Positions 52,960 through 62,087 of a DNA stretch of 64,000 bases are shown piece by piece. The notes under the pieces are model-generated. The model did no database searches. It was not told where the DNA came from and was given only the letters and a program-made list of their open reading frames with translations. The position numbers and the translations under genes are program-made. Within the stretch, counting starts at the first letter, position 1. Each line of letters begins with the position of its first letter. Source of the stretch: Sphingomonas sp. SORGH_AS_0879 (lineage in GTDB: Bacteria; Pseudomonadota; Alphaproteobacteria; Sphingomonadales; Sphingomonadaceae); the NCBI RefSeq assembly GCF_030819175.1, contig NZ_JAUTBJ010000002.1:3681001-3745000 (forward strand), read 5' to 3'.

Positions 52960-53850
52960 ATGGAAAATTACGCCGCCCCCGCCCGCCCGATCGTCGAGGC
53001 GATGACGAACGCCGCGCTGGCCGAGCCGCACCGCGCCGTCGCCTTTCAGGGCGCACCGGGCGCGAACAGCCATGTCGCGGCGATGGAGGCCTATCCCGAC
53101 GGCCTGCCGCTGCCCTGTTTCGACTTCGCCGACGCGCTGGACGCGGTGAAGAGCGGCAAGGCCGACCGGGCGATCATCCCGATCGAGAATTCGCTGCACG
53201 GGCGCGTCGCGGACATCCACTTCCTGCTACCCGAATCCGGGCTGGCGATCGTGGGCGAGCATTTCCTGTCGATCCGCCACGCGTTGATGGCGACGGGCAC
53301 CCGCGAGGAACTGGCCGAGGCGATGAGCCATCCGCAGGCGCTGGGCCAGTGCCGCCACTGGCTTCGCGCGCATGGCATCCGCCCGATCGTCTATGCCGAT
53401 ACGGCGGGCGCGGCGGCGCGCGTGGCGGAGATGGGCGACCCCCGCGTCGCCGCCCTCGCCCCGCGACGCGCGGCCGAACTCTACGGGCTGAACCTGCTGG
53501 CCGAGGATATTTCGGACGGCGAGCGCAACATGACCCGCTTCGTCGCGCTGGCGCGGGGCAGCCAGCCGCCGGTCGGCGACGGACCGTGGATGACCAGCCT
53601 GATCTTCGAGGTGAAGAATATCCCCGCCGCCTTGTACAAGGCGATGGGCGGCTTCGCCACCAACGGCGTCAACATGACCAAGCTGGAAAGCTATCAGCGC
53701 GGCGGCAGCTTCGCCGCGACCGAATTCTATTGCGATGTCGTGGGCAAGCCCGGCGAACCCGCCTTCGACCGCGCGATCGAGGAATTGGGCTTCCATAGCA
53801 AATGGGTGCGGATGCTGGGTACCTACGCCCAGGCGCGCGAGAGGGGGTAA
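52960..53850 (+). CDS. pheA: Prephenate dehydratase
   Basis: Converts prephenate to phenylpyruvate in phenylalanine synthesis. The 296-residue protein has a periplasmic-binding-like catalytic domain (VAFQGAPGANSHVAA, IIPIENSLHGRV, the catalytic Thr in ERNMTRF) and a C-terminal ACT domain (IFEVKNIPAALYKAMGGFAT, with LESYQRGG in the position of the usual ESRP) for Phe feedback. No chorismate mutase domain precedes it. It is divergent from the cytochrome c gene. Confidence 0.94.
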   Translation: MENYAAPARPIVEAMTNAALAEPHRAVAFQGAPGANSHVAAMEAYPDGLPLPCFDFADALDAVKSGKADRAIIPIENSLHGRVADIHFLLPESGLAIVGEHFLSIRHALMATGTREELAEAMSHPQALGQCRHWLRAHGIRPIVYADTAGAAARVAEMGDPRVAALAPRRAAELYGLNLLAEDISDGERNMTRFVALARGSQPPVGDGPWMTSLIFEVKNIPAALYKAMGGFATNGVNMTKLESYQRGGSFAATEFYCDVVGKPGEPAFDRAIEELGFHSKWVRMLGTYAQARERG

Positions 53851-53860
53851 CGGGGTGCCC

Positions 53861-53984
53861 TATTCCTCCCCTGCAAGGGGAGGTGGCAGGCCGCAGGCCT
53901 GACGGAGGGGTGTCACGGTTAGCGGGGACACCCCTCCACCACCGCTTCGCGGCGGTCCCCCTCCCCTTGCAGGGGAGGACTTAC
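53861..53984. repeat. Family B palindromic repeat, intact copy
   Basis: TTCCTCCCCTGCAAGGGGAGGTGGCAGGCCGCAGGCCTGACGGAGGGGTGTC at the left mirrors GACACCCCTCCACCACCGCTTCGCGGCGGTCCCCCTCCCCTTGCAGGGGAGG at the right. This is the best-preserved copy and shows the layout interrupted by the IS at 44231. It lies between pheA and the convergent nudC. Confidence 0.8.
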
Positions 53985-54832
53985 CTGGCCCATGCCTCCA
54001 GCAGCGTATGCGCGATCGCATAGGACGGCGGCACGCCGAAGCGCGACGCATCCCCGGCCAGCGCCGCGCGAACCTCGTCCCGCGACACCCAGATCGCATC
54101 CTCCAACTCGGTCGTGTCGATGGTCAGCCGGTCATCCACCGCCTCCGCGACGCAGGCGATCATCAGCGACGACGGGAAGGGCCAGGGCTGGCTGGCGATG
54201 TAGCGGACATTCCTCACCCGCACGCCCGCTTCCTCGAACAATTCGCGCGCGACCGCTTCCTCGATCGATTCGCCGGGTTCCAGAAATCCCGCCAACGCGG
54301 AATAGCGCCCCGGCGGAAAGGCGGGTTGGCGGCCGAGCAGCGCACGCCCTTCATGCTCCGCGATCATGATGACGACCGGATCGACGCGCGGGAAATGCTC
54401 GCTCCCGCAGGCAGGGCATTTCCGTCCCCAGCCCGCGCGGAACGGCACCGTCTCCGCCCCGCACCGCGCGCAGAAGCGGTGCCGCGCATGCCAGTCCACC
54501 ACCGAGCGCGCCGCCGCATAGGTCGCCGCCTCCCCCGCCGCCAGCGCATGGAGCGCGGCGATCATCTCGAACGACCGGCCCAGCGCCGGTTGGCCGGTCA
54601 GCCGCGCGAAATGCGGCACAGCGTCCTCGATACCGAGCAGGACATGGTCCTCGGGCATGGCGTCGGGGGTGATACCGGTCCAGACCAGCCGCCCCTCCGC
54701 CATCTCCGGCTGATAGTCGTTCAGGACCAGCAGCCGCGCCGCCGGATCGGCCAGGGTCGCCGCGAACCCCTCGGGATCGTGGCGCAACGGATCGGCGCGG
54801 TCCAAGCGCCCGCCGGTAAAGCCGATCGTCAC
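53981..54832 (-). CDS. nudC: NADH pyrophosphatase NudC
   Basis: A 283-residue Nudix hydrolase that splits NADH to NMNH and AMP and can remove NAD caps from RNA. The zinc ribbon is visible as CARCG...CPACG, and the Nudix box is GFLEPGESIEEAVARELFEE followed by AGV. The SQPWPFPSSLM motif downstream of the Nudix box, typical of NudC, is present. Its start overlaps the preceding serine hydrolase stop by 4 bases. Confidence 0.95.
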   Translation of the reverse strand: MTIGFTGGRLDRADPLRHDPEGFAATLADPAARLLVLNDYQPEMAEGRLVWTGITPDAMPEDHVLLGIEDAVPHFARLTGQPALGRSFEMIAALHALAAGEAATYAAARSVVDWHARHRFCARCGAETVPFRAGWGRKCPACGSEHFPRVDPVVIMIAEHEGRALLGRQPAFPPGRYSALAGFLEPGESIEEAVARELFEEAGVRVRNVRYIASQPWPFPSSLMIACVAEAVDDRLTIDTTELEDAIWVSRDEVRAALAGDASRFGVPPSYAIAHTLLEAWAR

Positions 54833-56151
54833 GGACGCGGCCGCCCCAGATCCTGATAGAGCGCCGCCGCCAGATCGCGGCGGAGAGGGTATTTGTCGGC
54901 GGGGAAATAATTGACCATCACCGTGCCGCGCAGATGCCGGGTCGGATCGACATAGGCGATGGTGCCCGCCGCTCCGCCCCAGCCATAGGTGCCCTTGCCC
55001 GGCCCGCCCGGCGTGTCGGCCAGCGTCACCGACCCGCCCGCGCCATAGCCGGTCGGCACCGCCCCCGCGCTGCCCCCGGTCGATCCCGACACGCCGCCAA
55101 AGGTCACCCCCTGGGGCAACAGGTTGGACATGGCGAGGCCGACCGTCTCGGCCTTCATCACCCGCACGCCGTCCACCTCCCCGCCATTTTGCAGCATCTG
55201 GAGGAAGCGGTCATAGTCCCGCGCCGACATGACCAGCCCCGCGCCGCCATAGGGGAAACTCGGCGCCTGGAGGAACACCGATCTCGCCGCCGGATCGAGC
55301 GGCACCAGATTGTCGCCGAGGAAGGTGTAATTGCCGACCAGCCGGTTGGCCGCCGACGCGGGCACCTGCCAATAGCTGGAATTCATCTTGAGCGGGGTGA
55401 AGAGCCGCGTCTGCACGAACCGCTCGAAGGGCATTCCCGACACCTTCTCGACCACCGCCGCCATCACGTCGAGGCCGATCGAATAGCTCCATTTGGTCCC
55501 CGGCTCGGCGATCAGCGGCAGGGTGGCGACCCGCTCGGCGAATTGCTGGAGGTTGGCGGGACGGGTCGGGCGGACCTGCGCCTCCACCCGCGCATTGGCG
55601 GCGAAGGGCACGATCCCCAGCCGCTCATATTCCTTGAGCAACGGCCCCTTGGTCACGATGCTGTATCCCAGCCCCGCCGTATGGGTCAGCAGGTTGCGGA
55701 TCGTGATCGGCTTGGTCGCCGGGCGGCTGTCGAGCGAGGCGTCGGGGTCGGTCAGCACCCGCATCTGCCGATAGGCGGGATAGATGTCGGACAGCGGCTG
55801 ATCGAGCTTTAGCTTGCCCTCCTCGATCAGCATCATCGCCGCCATGGCGGTGATCGGCTTGGTCATCGAATAGACGCGCCACAGGCTGTCGGGCGTGACG
55901 GCGGGGGCATTGGGCTCGACCCCCGTGCGCCCGGCGGACACGAACATCGCCGGCTTGCCCGGAAGCCCGATCGCGGCGACGATGCCCGGCATCTTCCCCG
56001 ACCGGACATAGCTGTCGAACAGCGCCTGGGTCGTGGGCAGCGGGGCGACGGTTCGCGCCTGGGGTCGGGCTTGCGCGGCGACCTGCGCCGGGGCGGTGGC
56101 ACTCAGCAGGGTCAGCATCACCCCGCCCGTCATCATCACACGGCGCATCAT
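54829..56151 (-). CDS. Class C beta-lactamase-like serine hydrolase
   Basis: A 440-residue exported protein with signal peptide (TLLSATAPAQVAAQA). The active site is of the penicillin-binding type: SxxK in VYSMTKPITAMAA, Tyr-Ser in KWSYSIGLDV, and a C-terminal WGG in TYGWGGAAGT at the KTG position. These features fit esterase/beta-lactamase family VIII enzymes; whether it hydrolyses beta-lactams is not determinable. It is located between mutY and nudC on one transcript, with a 4-base overlap to nudC. Confidence 0.88.
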   Translation of the reverse strand: MMRRVMMTGGVMLTLLSATAPAQVAAQARPQARTVAPLPTTQALFDSYVRSGKMPGIVAAIGLPGKPAMFVSAGRTGVEPNAPAVTPDSLWRVYSMTKPITAMAAMMLIEEGKLKLDQPLSDIYPAYRQMRVLTDPDASLDSRPATKPITIRNLLTHTAGLGYSIVTKGPLLKEYERLGIVPFAANARVEAQVRPTRPANLQQFAERVATLPLIAEPGTKWSYSIGLDVMAAVVEKVSGMPFERFVQTRLFTPLKMNSSYWQVPASAANRLVGNYTFLGDNLVPLDPAARSVFLQAPSFPYGGAGLVMSARDYDRFLQMLQNGGEVDGVRVMKAETVGLAMSNLLPQGVTFGGVSGSTGGSAGAVPTGYGAGGSVTLADTPGGPGKGTYGWGGAAGTIAYVDPTRHLRGTVMVNYFPADKYPLRRDLAAALYQDLGRPRP

Positions 56152-56156
56152 CGGCT

Positions 56157-57206
56157 TCAGACCCCTTTCAAACGATCGGCTGCCCGCGCGAACAATGTGG
56201 GCAGGCCAGCGGTTCCCAATTCGGCGATCGGCCACCATTCGCCCGCCCCCGAATCATCCGGTTCGCCCTCGCTCTTCGCAAGCGCCAATTCCAGCTCGAA
56301 ATGGGTGAAGCCATGGACGACCGTCTCGTTCAGCATCGTCCAGGGCCCCTTGCCCGGCGCATCGGCCAGGCCCGGCCGATCGTCCTCCCAAGGCCCGGTA
56401 GGCAGCGCGCGCATCCCGCCCAGCATCCCCTTGTCCGGGCGGCGGACCAGCCAGACCCGGCCGTCCCGCTCGATCCAGAAGACCGTGCCGTGGCGATAGG
56501 GGCGCCTCTTCTTGGGGGCCTTGGCGGGCAGCGTCTCGGCGATCCCCTGCGCCCGCGCGTCGCAATCGGCGGCGAGCGGGCAGAGCAGGCATTGCGGCTT
56601 CTTCACGGTGCAGATGGAGGAGCCCAGGTCCATCATGGCTTGCGCGAAGTCCCCCGCGCGCGCGTCCGGCGTGATCCGGTCGGTCGCCTCGCGAATCGCC
56701 GGGCGCGCGGCGGGCAGCGGCGTCCGAATCGCGAACAGCCGCGCCACGACCCGCTCGACATTGGCATCGACCACCACCGCCCGCTCGCCGAACGCGATCG
56801 CCGCCACCGCCGCCGCCGTATAGGCCCCCAGCCCCGGCAGGTCGCGAAGCGCCGCCTCGGTCGCGGGGAAGCGCCCGCGATGCTCGGCGACCACCGCCCG
56901 CGCCGCCTTCACCAGATTGCGCGCGCGGGCATAGTAACCCAGCCCCGCCCAGGCGGCCATGATGTCCTCGTCGGACGCCGCCGCCAGACTCGCCACGTCG
57001 GGCCAGCGCTCCACCCAGGCGGTGAAGCGCGGGGTGACCGCCGCCACCGTCGTCTGTTGCAGCATCACCTCGGACAGCCAGACACGGTACGGATCGGGCG
57101 TCTTCCCCGGCCTGGCTCGCCAGGGCAGGTCGCGGGCATGCCGGTCATACCAGGCGAGAAGCCGGGCGGCGGGCGTTTCGGGTGATGATGAATGCTTGGC
57201 GTCCAC
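56157..57206 (-). CDS. mutY: Adenine DNA glycosylase MutY
   Basis: Removes adenine paired with 8-oxoguanine. The 349-residue protein has the helix-hairpin-helix LPGLGAYTAAAVAAI, the catalytic Asp in VVDANVERV, the general acid Glu in WLSEVMLQQTTV, and a 4Fe-4S cluster site Cys-6-Cys-2-Cys-5-Cys. A C-terminal NUDT1-like domain recognises 8-oxoG. It is divergent from dciA, with 26 bp of overlap between the open frames but not between the chosen starts. Confidence 0.96.
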   Translation of the reverse strand: MDAKHSSSPETPAARLLAWYDRHARDLPWRARPGKTPDPYRVWLSEVMLQQTTVAAVTPRFTAWVERWPDVASLAAASDEDIMAAWAGLGYYARARNLVKAARAVVAEHRGRFPATEAALRDLPGLGAYTAAAVAAIAFGERAVVVDANVERVVARLFAIRTPLPAARPAIREATDRITPDARAGDFAQAMMDLGSSICTVKKPQCLLCPLAADCDARAQGIAETLPAKAPKKRRPYRHGTVFWIERDGRVWLVRRPDKGMLGGMRALPTGPWEDDRPGLADAPGKGPWTMLNETVVHGFTHFELELALAKSEGEPDDSGAGEWWPIAELGTAGLPTLFARAADRLKGV

Positions 57207-57232
57207 CCGCCCGCTATGGCATGGGGGCGGAT

Positions 57233-57748
57233 ATGAGCAAGCGCGTCCGCGCCCCCCAGGAGCCGCCCCCCCGATCGAATCGCCCCCGCGCGGTGTCCGA
57301 ACTACTGCCCGCGATCGGCGGCGCGGCCTTTCGCCGCTTCGGCTTCGTCCAGAGCGCGATCGTCAGCCGCTGGCCGGATATCGTCGGCCCCCGCCTGTCG
57401 ACCGCCAGCGCGCCCGAATCGATCCGCTTTCCGCAGGGCGAGAAGCAGAATGGCGTGCTGACCCTGGTGGTGCGCGGCGCTCACGCGCCGATGATGCAGC
57501 ATATCTCGCCCGAGATCATCGAGCGGGTGAACCGCTTCTTCGGCTATCCGGCGGTCGCACGGCTCCAGATCCGGCAGGGCGAACTGCCCATGGCCGCCCC
57601 CCGCCGCGCCGCGCCGCCCAAGCCCCAGCCGGTGCCGCCGGAAATGGGCGACGGGTTGCGCCAGATCGCCGACCCGGAGCTTCGCGCCGTTCTCGAATCG
57701 CTCGCCGCCGGCGTCGCTGCGACGCGCGGCATTCCCAAGGTGTCGTGA
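57233..57748 (+). CDS. dciA: DciA-type replicative helicase loader (DUF721)
   Basis: A 171-residue DUF721 protein. The DUF721 core includes WPDIVGPRLSTASAPESIRF and LTLVVRGAHAPMMQHISPEI; the C-terminal part is Pro-rich and probably flexible. DciA is the DnaB-operating protein in most bacteria lacking DnaC. The start at 57233 is preferred to 57182, which lies inside mutY's start region. It overlaps the next gene by one base (TGATG). Confidence 0.88.
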   Translation: MSKRVRAPQEPPPRSNRPRAVSELLPAIGGAAFRRFGFVQSAIVSRWPDIVGPRLSTASAPESIRFPQGEKQNGVLTLVVRGAHAPMMQHISPEIIERVNRFFGYPAVARLQIRQGELPMAAPRRAAPPKPQPVPPEMGDGLRQIADPELRAVLESLAAGVAATRGIPKVS

Positions 57749-58443
57749 TGCGTCTTTTCCTGTCGCTGGCCGCGCTCGGCCTTTCGCTGTCCCCCGCCTC
57801 CGGCGCCGACGCCGCCCAGGCGCGAGCCAAGGTCGACTGGACGACCCATATCACCCAGACGCCTGCGGGCGCCTATGTCATCGGCAACCCCGATGCGCGG
57901 GTGAAGCTGGTCGAATATGTCAGCTATACCTGCCCGCATTGCGCCGCCTTTTATGCCAGCGCGATGCCGGTGCTGAAGGGCCAGTTCGTCCGCTCGGGCT
58001 CGACCAGCATCGAGATCCGCCATTATCTGCTCAACCGGGTCGACCTGGCCGCGTCGCTGATCGCGCGGTGCGGCGGCGCGGGCAAATTCGTCGGGCTGAC
58101 CGAGACGCTGTTCGCGCAGCAGAAGAGCTGGGGCCAGCGCGCCATGGAGTTCGATCAGGCCAATGGCCAGCGCATCGGCACCTATCCGCTCGCGGCGCAG
58201 ATGCGCGCGATCGCCGATGGCGCTGGGCTGACCGCGATCGGCAAGGCGGCGGGGCTCGGCGATGCGCAGATCACCGCCTGCCTGTCGGACCGCGCCGCCA
58301 CCGACCGGATCGTCGCGATGACCAGTTCCGCCCCCGAAAGCATCGAGGGGACTCCGGGCTTCTTCATCAACGGCAAACAGGCGATGGGCGTCTTTACCTG
58401 GGATCGGCTGATGCCGCTGTTGCGCGCCGCCGGTTCGCGCTAA
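57748..58443 (+). CDS. DsbA-type thiol oxidoreductase, CPHC
   Basis: A 231-residue periplasmic protein with an N-terminal signal and a thioredoxin fold interrupted by a helical insert. The redox site is CPHC (Cys62-Cys65), identical to E. coli DsbA, and the cis-Pro loop is GTPGFFING. It therefore probably introduces disulfides. It is translationally coupled to dciA and followed 23 bp later by a second DsbA-like gene. Confidence 0.9.
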   Translation: MRLFLSLAALGLSLSPASGADAAQARAKVDWTTHITQTPAGAYVIGNPDARVKLVEYVSYTCPHCAAFYASAMPVLKGQFVRSGSTSIEIRHYLLNRVDLAASLIARCGGAGKFVGLTETLFAQQKSWGQRAMEFDQANGQRIGTYPLAAQMRAIADGAGLTAIGKAAGLGDAQITACLSDRAATDRIVAMTSSAPESIEGTPGFFINGKQAMGVFTWDRLMPLLRAAGSR

Positions 58444-58466
58444 TTCCCTTTTTTTCCTCGGAGCAT

Positions 58467-59213
58467 ATGTCGATGAAGTTTCGCCTTCTCCTCCTCGCCC
58501 TTCCGCTCGCCCTTGCGGCCTGTGGCGGCGGCAACGGCGACGCCAACAGCACTGCCCCCGCCGCTTCGCCGCTGCCCGCGATCGCCGCCCCTGCGGGCCA
58601 GGACTGGACCCAGGTCGTCAGCAAGACCGACGAAGGCTATGTGATGGGCAACCCCAATGCGCCCATCAAGCTGGTCGAGTATGGCTCGCGCCTGTGCCCC
58701 GCCTGCGGCGCATTCGCGCGTGAGGGTTACGAGCCGCTGACGAACACCTACGTCAAGTCGGGCAAGGTCAGCTGGGAATTCCGCGAATTCCTGATCCACG
58801 GCGCGCCCGATCTGCCCCCGGCGCTGCTCGGCATCTGCGCGGGCGAGGCGACCTTCTTCCCGGTGCTGGAACAGATGTACCAGTCGCAGCAGGGCTTCAA
58901 CGACAAGCTCCAGGCGATGAGCCCTGCGATGCAGCAGCAGCTTCAGAACGCCAAGCCGGTCGATGTCATCAAGGCGCTGGCCGATCAAATGGACCTGATC
59001 AACTTCGTCAAGCAGCGTGGCATCCCCGAAGCCAAGGCGCGCCAGTGCCTGAGCGACATGACGCAGATCGACCGCCTGACCAAGCAGACCCAGGATCGCG
59101 GCGCCGACGGCACGGTGACCGGTACGCCGACCTTCATCCTGAACGGCAAGCCGCTGAAGGGCGCGATCGGCTGGGCGGACGTGCAGGCGGCGCTGAAGAA
59201 CGCGGGCGCGTAA
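58467..59213 (+). CDS. DsbA/BdbD-type thiol oxidoreductase lipoprotein, CPAC
   Basis: A 248-residue protein with a lipobox (PLALAAC, Cys19), so it is membrane-tethered. After a Pro/Ala linker the thioredoxin domain has CPAC (Cys77-Cys80) and the cis-Pro loop GTPTFILNG. The region SWEFREFLIHGAPDLPPALL parallels RHYLLNRVDLAASLI of its neighbour, indicating a tandem duplication followed by divergence. The different CXXC dipeptide implies a different redox potential or partner. Confidence 0.9.
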   Translation: MSMKFRLLLLALPLALAACGGGNGDANSTAPAASPLPAIAAPAGQDWTQVVSKTDEGYVMGNPNAPIKLVEYGSRLCPACGAFAREGYEPLTNTYVKSGKVSWEFREFLIHGAPDLPPALLGICAGEATFFPVLEQMYQSQQGFNDKLQAMSPAMQQQLQNAKPVDVIKALADQMDLINFVKQRGIPEAKARQCLSDMTQIDRLTKQTQDRGADGTVTGTPTFILNGKPLKGAIGWADVQAALKNAGA

Positions 59214-59238
59214 GCAGGTCCGACTTTCGGATTGCGGG

Positions 59239-59274
59239 AAAGGCGGTCGGGCGAAGGTCCGGCCGCCTTTTTCC
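59239..59274 (+). terminator. Terminator after the dciA-dsb operon
   Basis: AAAGGCGGTCGG and CCGGCCGCCTTTTT make a stem of about 10 bp with one G-T pair, ending in five T. It lies 26 bp after the second Dsb gene. Confidence 0.82.
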
Positions 59275-59284
59275 ATGCCCCCCT

Positions 59285-59455
59285 TCGTACCCCGGCGGAG
59301 GCCGGGGCCTAGTTGCCATGTCTCCGATGGCGCGCGAAGCGGATGGCTGGGGAGCCAATGACGAGGCGGATCGCTGGGCCTCCCCCGCCGGTTTCGACGC
59401 CCTCCTCAGGCGCATCGAAACTGGGCCCCGGCCTTCGCCGGGGAACCGGGCCTTC
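59285..59455. repeat. Family D repeat pair
   Basis: ACCCCGGCGGAGGCCGGGGCCTAGTTGCCA at the left and the inverted AAACTGGGCCCCGGCCTTCGCCGGGGAAC at the right, about 100 bp apart. Module words match those at 47580-47702. Confidence 0.7.
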
Positions 59456-59479
59456 CGATCGCTTCCCACCCCACCCCCC

Positions 59480-59722
59480 GTTCGCATTGTTCGGGGTCGA
59501 GGTGCGTGCCCCGCCGATTGAACTGCGCCCTGCCCATGGCCTTCGACTGCGCTCAGACTGAACGGATGGAGGGAGCGGGGCACCGGGCTCGATCCTGGAA
59601 GGTAAGCCTCACGCCCCCACCGCCGTTCGCACTGAGCGAAGTCGAAGTGTACGCCCCGCCCTCCCCCCGAGCGAGTCCCGTGGCCTTCGACTTCGCTCAG
59701 GCTGAACGACGATCGGGGAAGG
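59480..59722. repeat. Two family A repeat copies in tandem
   Basis: First copy: CCCCGTTCGCATTGTTCGGGGTCGAGGTG and GGCCTTCGACTGCGCTCAGACTGAACGG, already diverged. Second copy: CCGTTCGCACTGAGCGAAGTCGAAGTG and TGGCCTTCGACTTCGCTCAGGCTGAACG, close to consensus. Confidence 0.7.
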
Positions 59723-59734
59723 TAAAGCGCACGC

Positions 59735-59766
59735 AAAAAAGGCCCGGGGATCACTCCCCGGGCCTT
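59735..59766 (-). terminator. Terminator of groESL
   Basis: On the minus strand AAGGCCCGGGGA and TCCCCGGGCCTT pair around a GTGA-type loop and run into TTTTTT. It lies about 70 bp after the groEL stop, a strong intrinsic terminator. Confidence 0.9.
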
Positions 59767-59836
59767 CTCTGGCTGTACCGCAAGGACAGGCCGGTCCGGT
59801 TCCCGGCGGGCAAGCCCCGCCGGTCCCCGATCCGAC

Positions 59837-61566
<1,730 letters not shown>

Positions 61567-61574
61567 GACTGTCC

Positions 61575-61868
61575 TCAGCCGATGACGCCGAGAATGTCCG
61601 ATTCCTTCATGATCAGCAGGTCTTCACCGTTCACCTTGACCTCGGTGCCCGACCACTTGCCGAACAGGATGCGGTCGCCCGCCTTCACGTCCAGCGGGGT
61701 CAGCTTGCCGTCTTCGGCCTTCGCACCCGAACCGGCGGCGACGACTTCGCCCTCCTGGGGCTTTTCCTTGGCGGTGTCGGGGATGATGATCCCGCCAGCC
61801 GTCTTTTCCTCGGCCTCGACGCGACGGACGAGAACGCGGTCGTGCAACGGACGAAAGTTCATTGCCAT
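61575..61868 (-). CDS. groS: 10-kDa co-chaperonin GroES
   Basis: A 97-residue cochaperonin forming the heptameric lid of GroEL. The mobile loop [40 protein letters not shown] and [19 protein letters not shown] are all present. An ATG at 61862 would start two residues later. It is preceded by a promoter overlapped by CIRCE. Confidence 0.97.
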   Translation of the reverse strand: MAMNFRPLHDRVLVRRVEAEEKTAGGIIIPDTAKEKPQEGEVVAAGSGAKAEDGKLTPLDVKAGDRILFGKWSGTEVKVNGEDLLIMKESDILGVIG

Positions 61869-61896
61869 GTCCCTTTATCTGGCATGTTACACTTTT

Positions 61897-61923
61897 CTGG
61901 CACTCGAGCCATGCGAGTGCCAA
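61897..61923 (-). promoter_or_regulatory. CIRCE operator (HrcA binding site)
   Basis: CTGGCACTC, nine bases, GAGTGCCAA: the CIRCE inverted repeat (consensus TTAGCACTC-N9-GAGTGCTAA), with one unpaired position at the arm end. It lies just downstream of the -10 box, about 30 bp before groS, where HrcA would block transcription until heat stress. The hrcA gene is not in the window. Confidence 0.92.
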
Positions 61924-61930
61924 CGCCCCG

Positions 61931-61959
61931 GATATGTGAACGACGGTTCGGGCCGTCAA
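61931..61959 (-). promoter_or_regulatory. Sigma-70-type promoter of groESL
   Basis: On the minus strand TTGACG (61959-61954), a 17-base spacer, then CATATC (61936-61931). The -35 box matches five of six consensus bases; the -10 box matches three. The CIRCE arm begins 7-8 bases after the -10 box, so the transcription start should fall inside the operator. Confidence 0.7.
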
Positions 61960-62087
61960 CGGTACATCCCAAAAAATTTCGACGGGCCGCCCGAAAGCCG
62001 GGAACAAAATCACAGGCCATCCACATCCGTATTGGCCCCATAATACGGACCATTGCCCAGCCTTCGCGGCTGGGCTAGCCATGCCGG

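Larger units (their letters stand above)
59214..59836. other. 623-bp intergenic region of repeats between dsb genes and groEL
   Basis: It contains the two facing terminators (59239-59274 and 59735-59766), a family D pair (59285-59455) and family A copies (59480-59722). Open frames in it are spelled by the repeats. No gene is supported. Confidence 0.7.
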
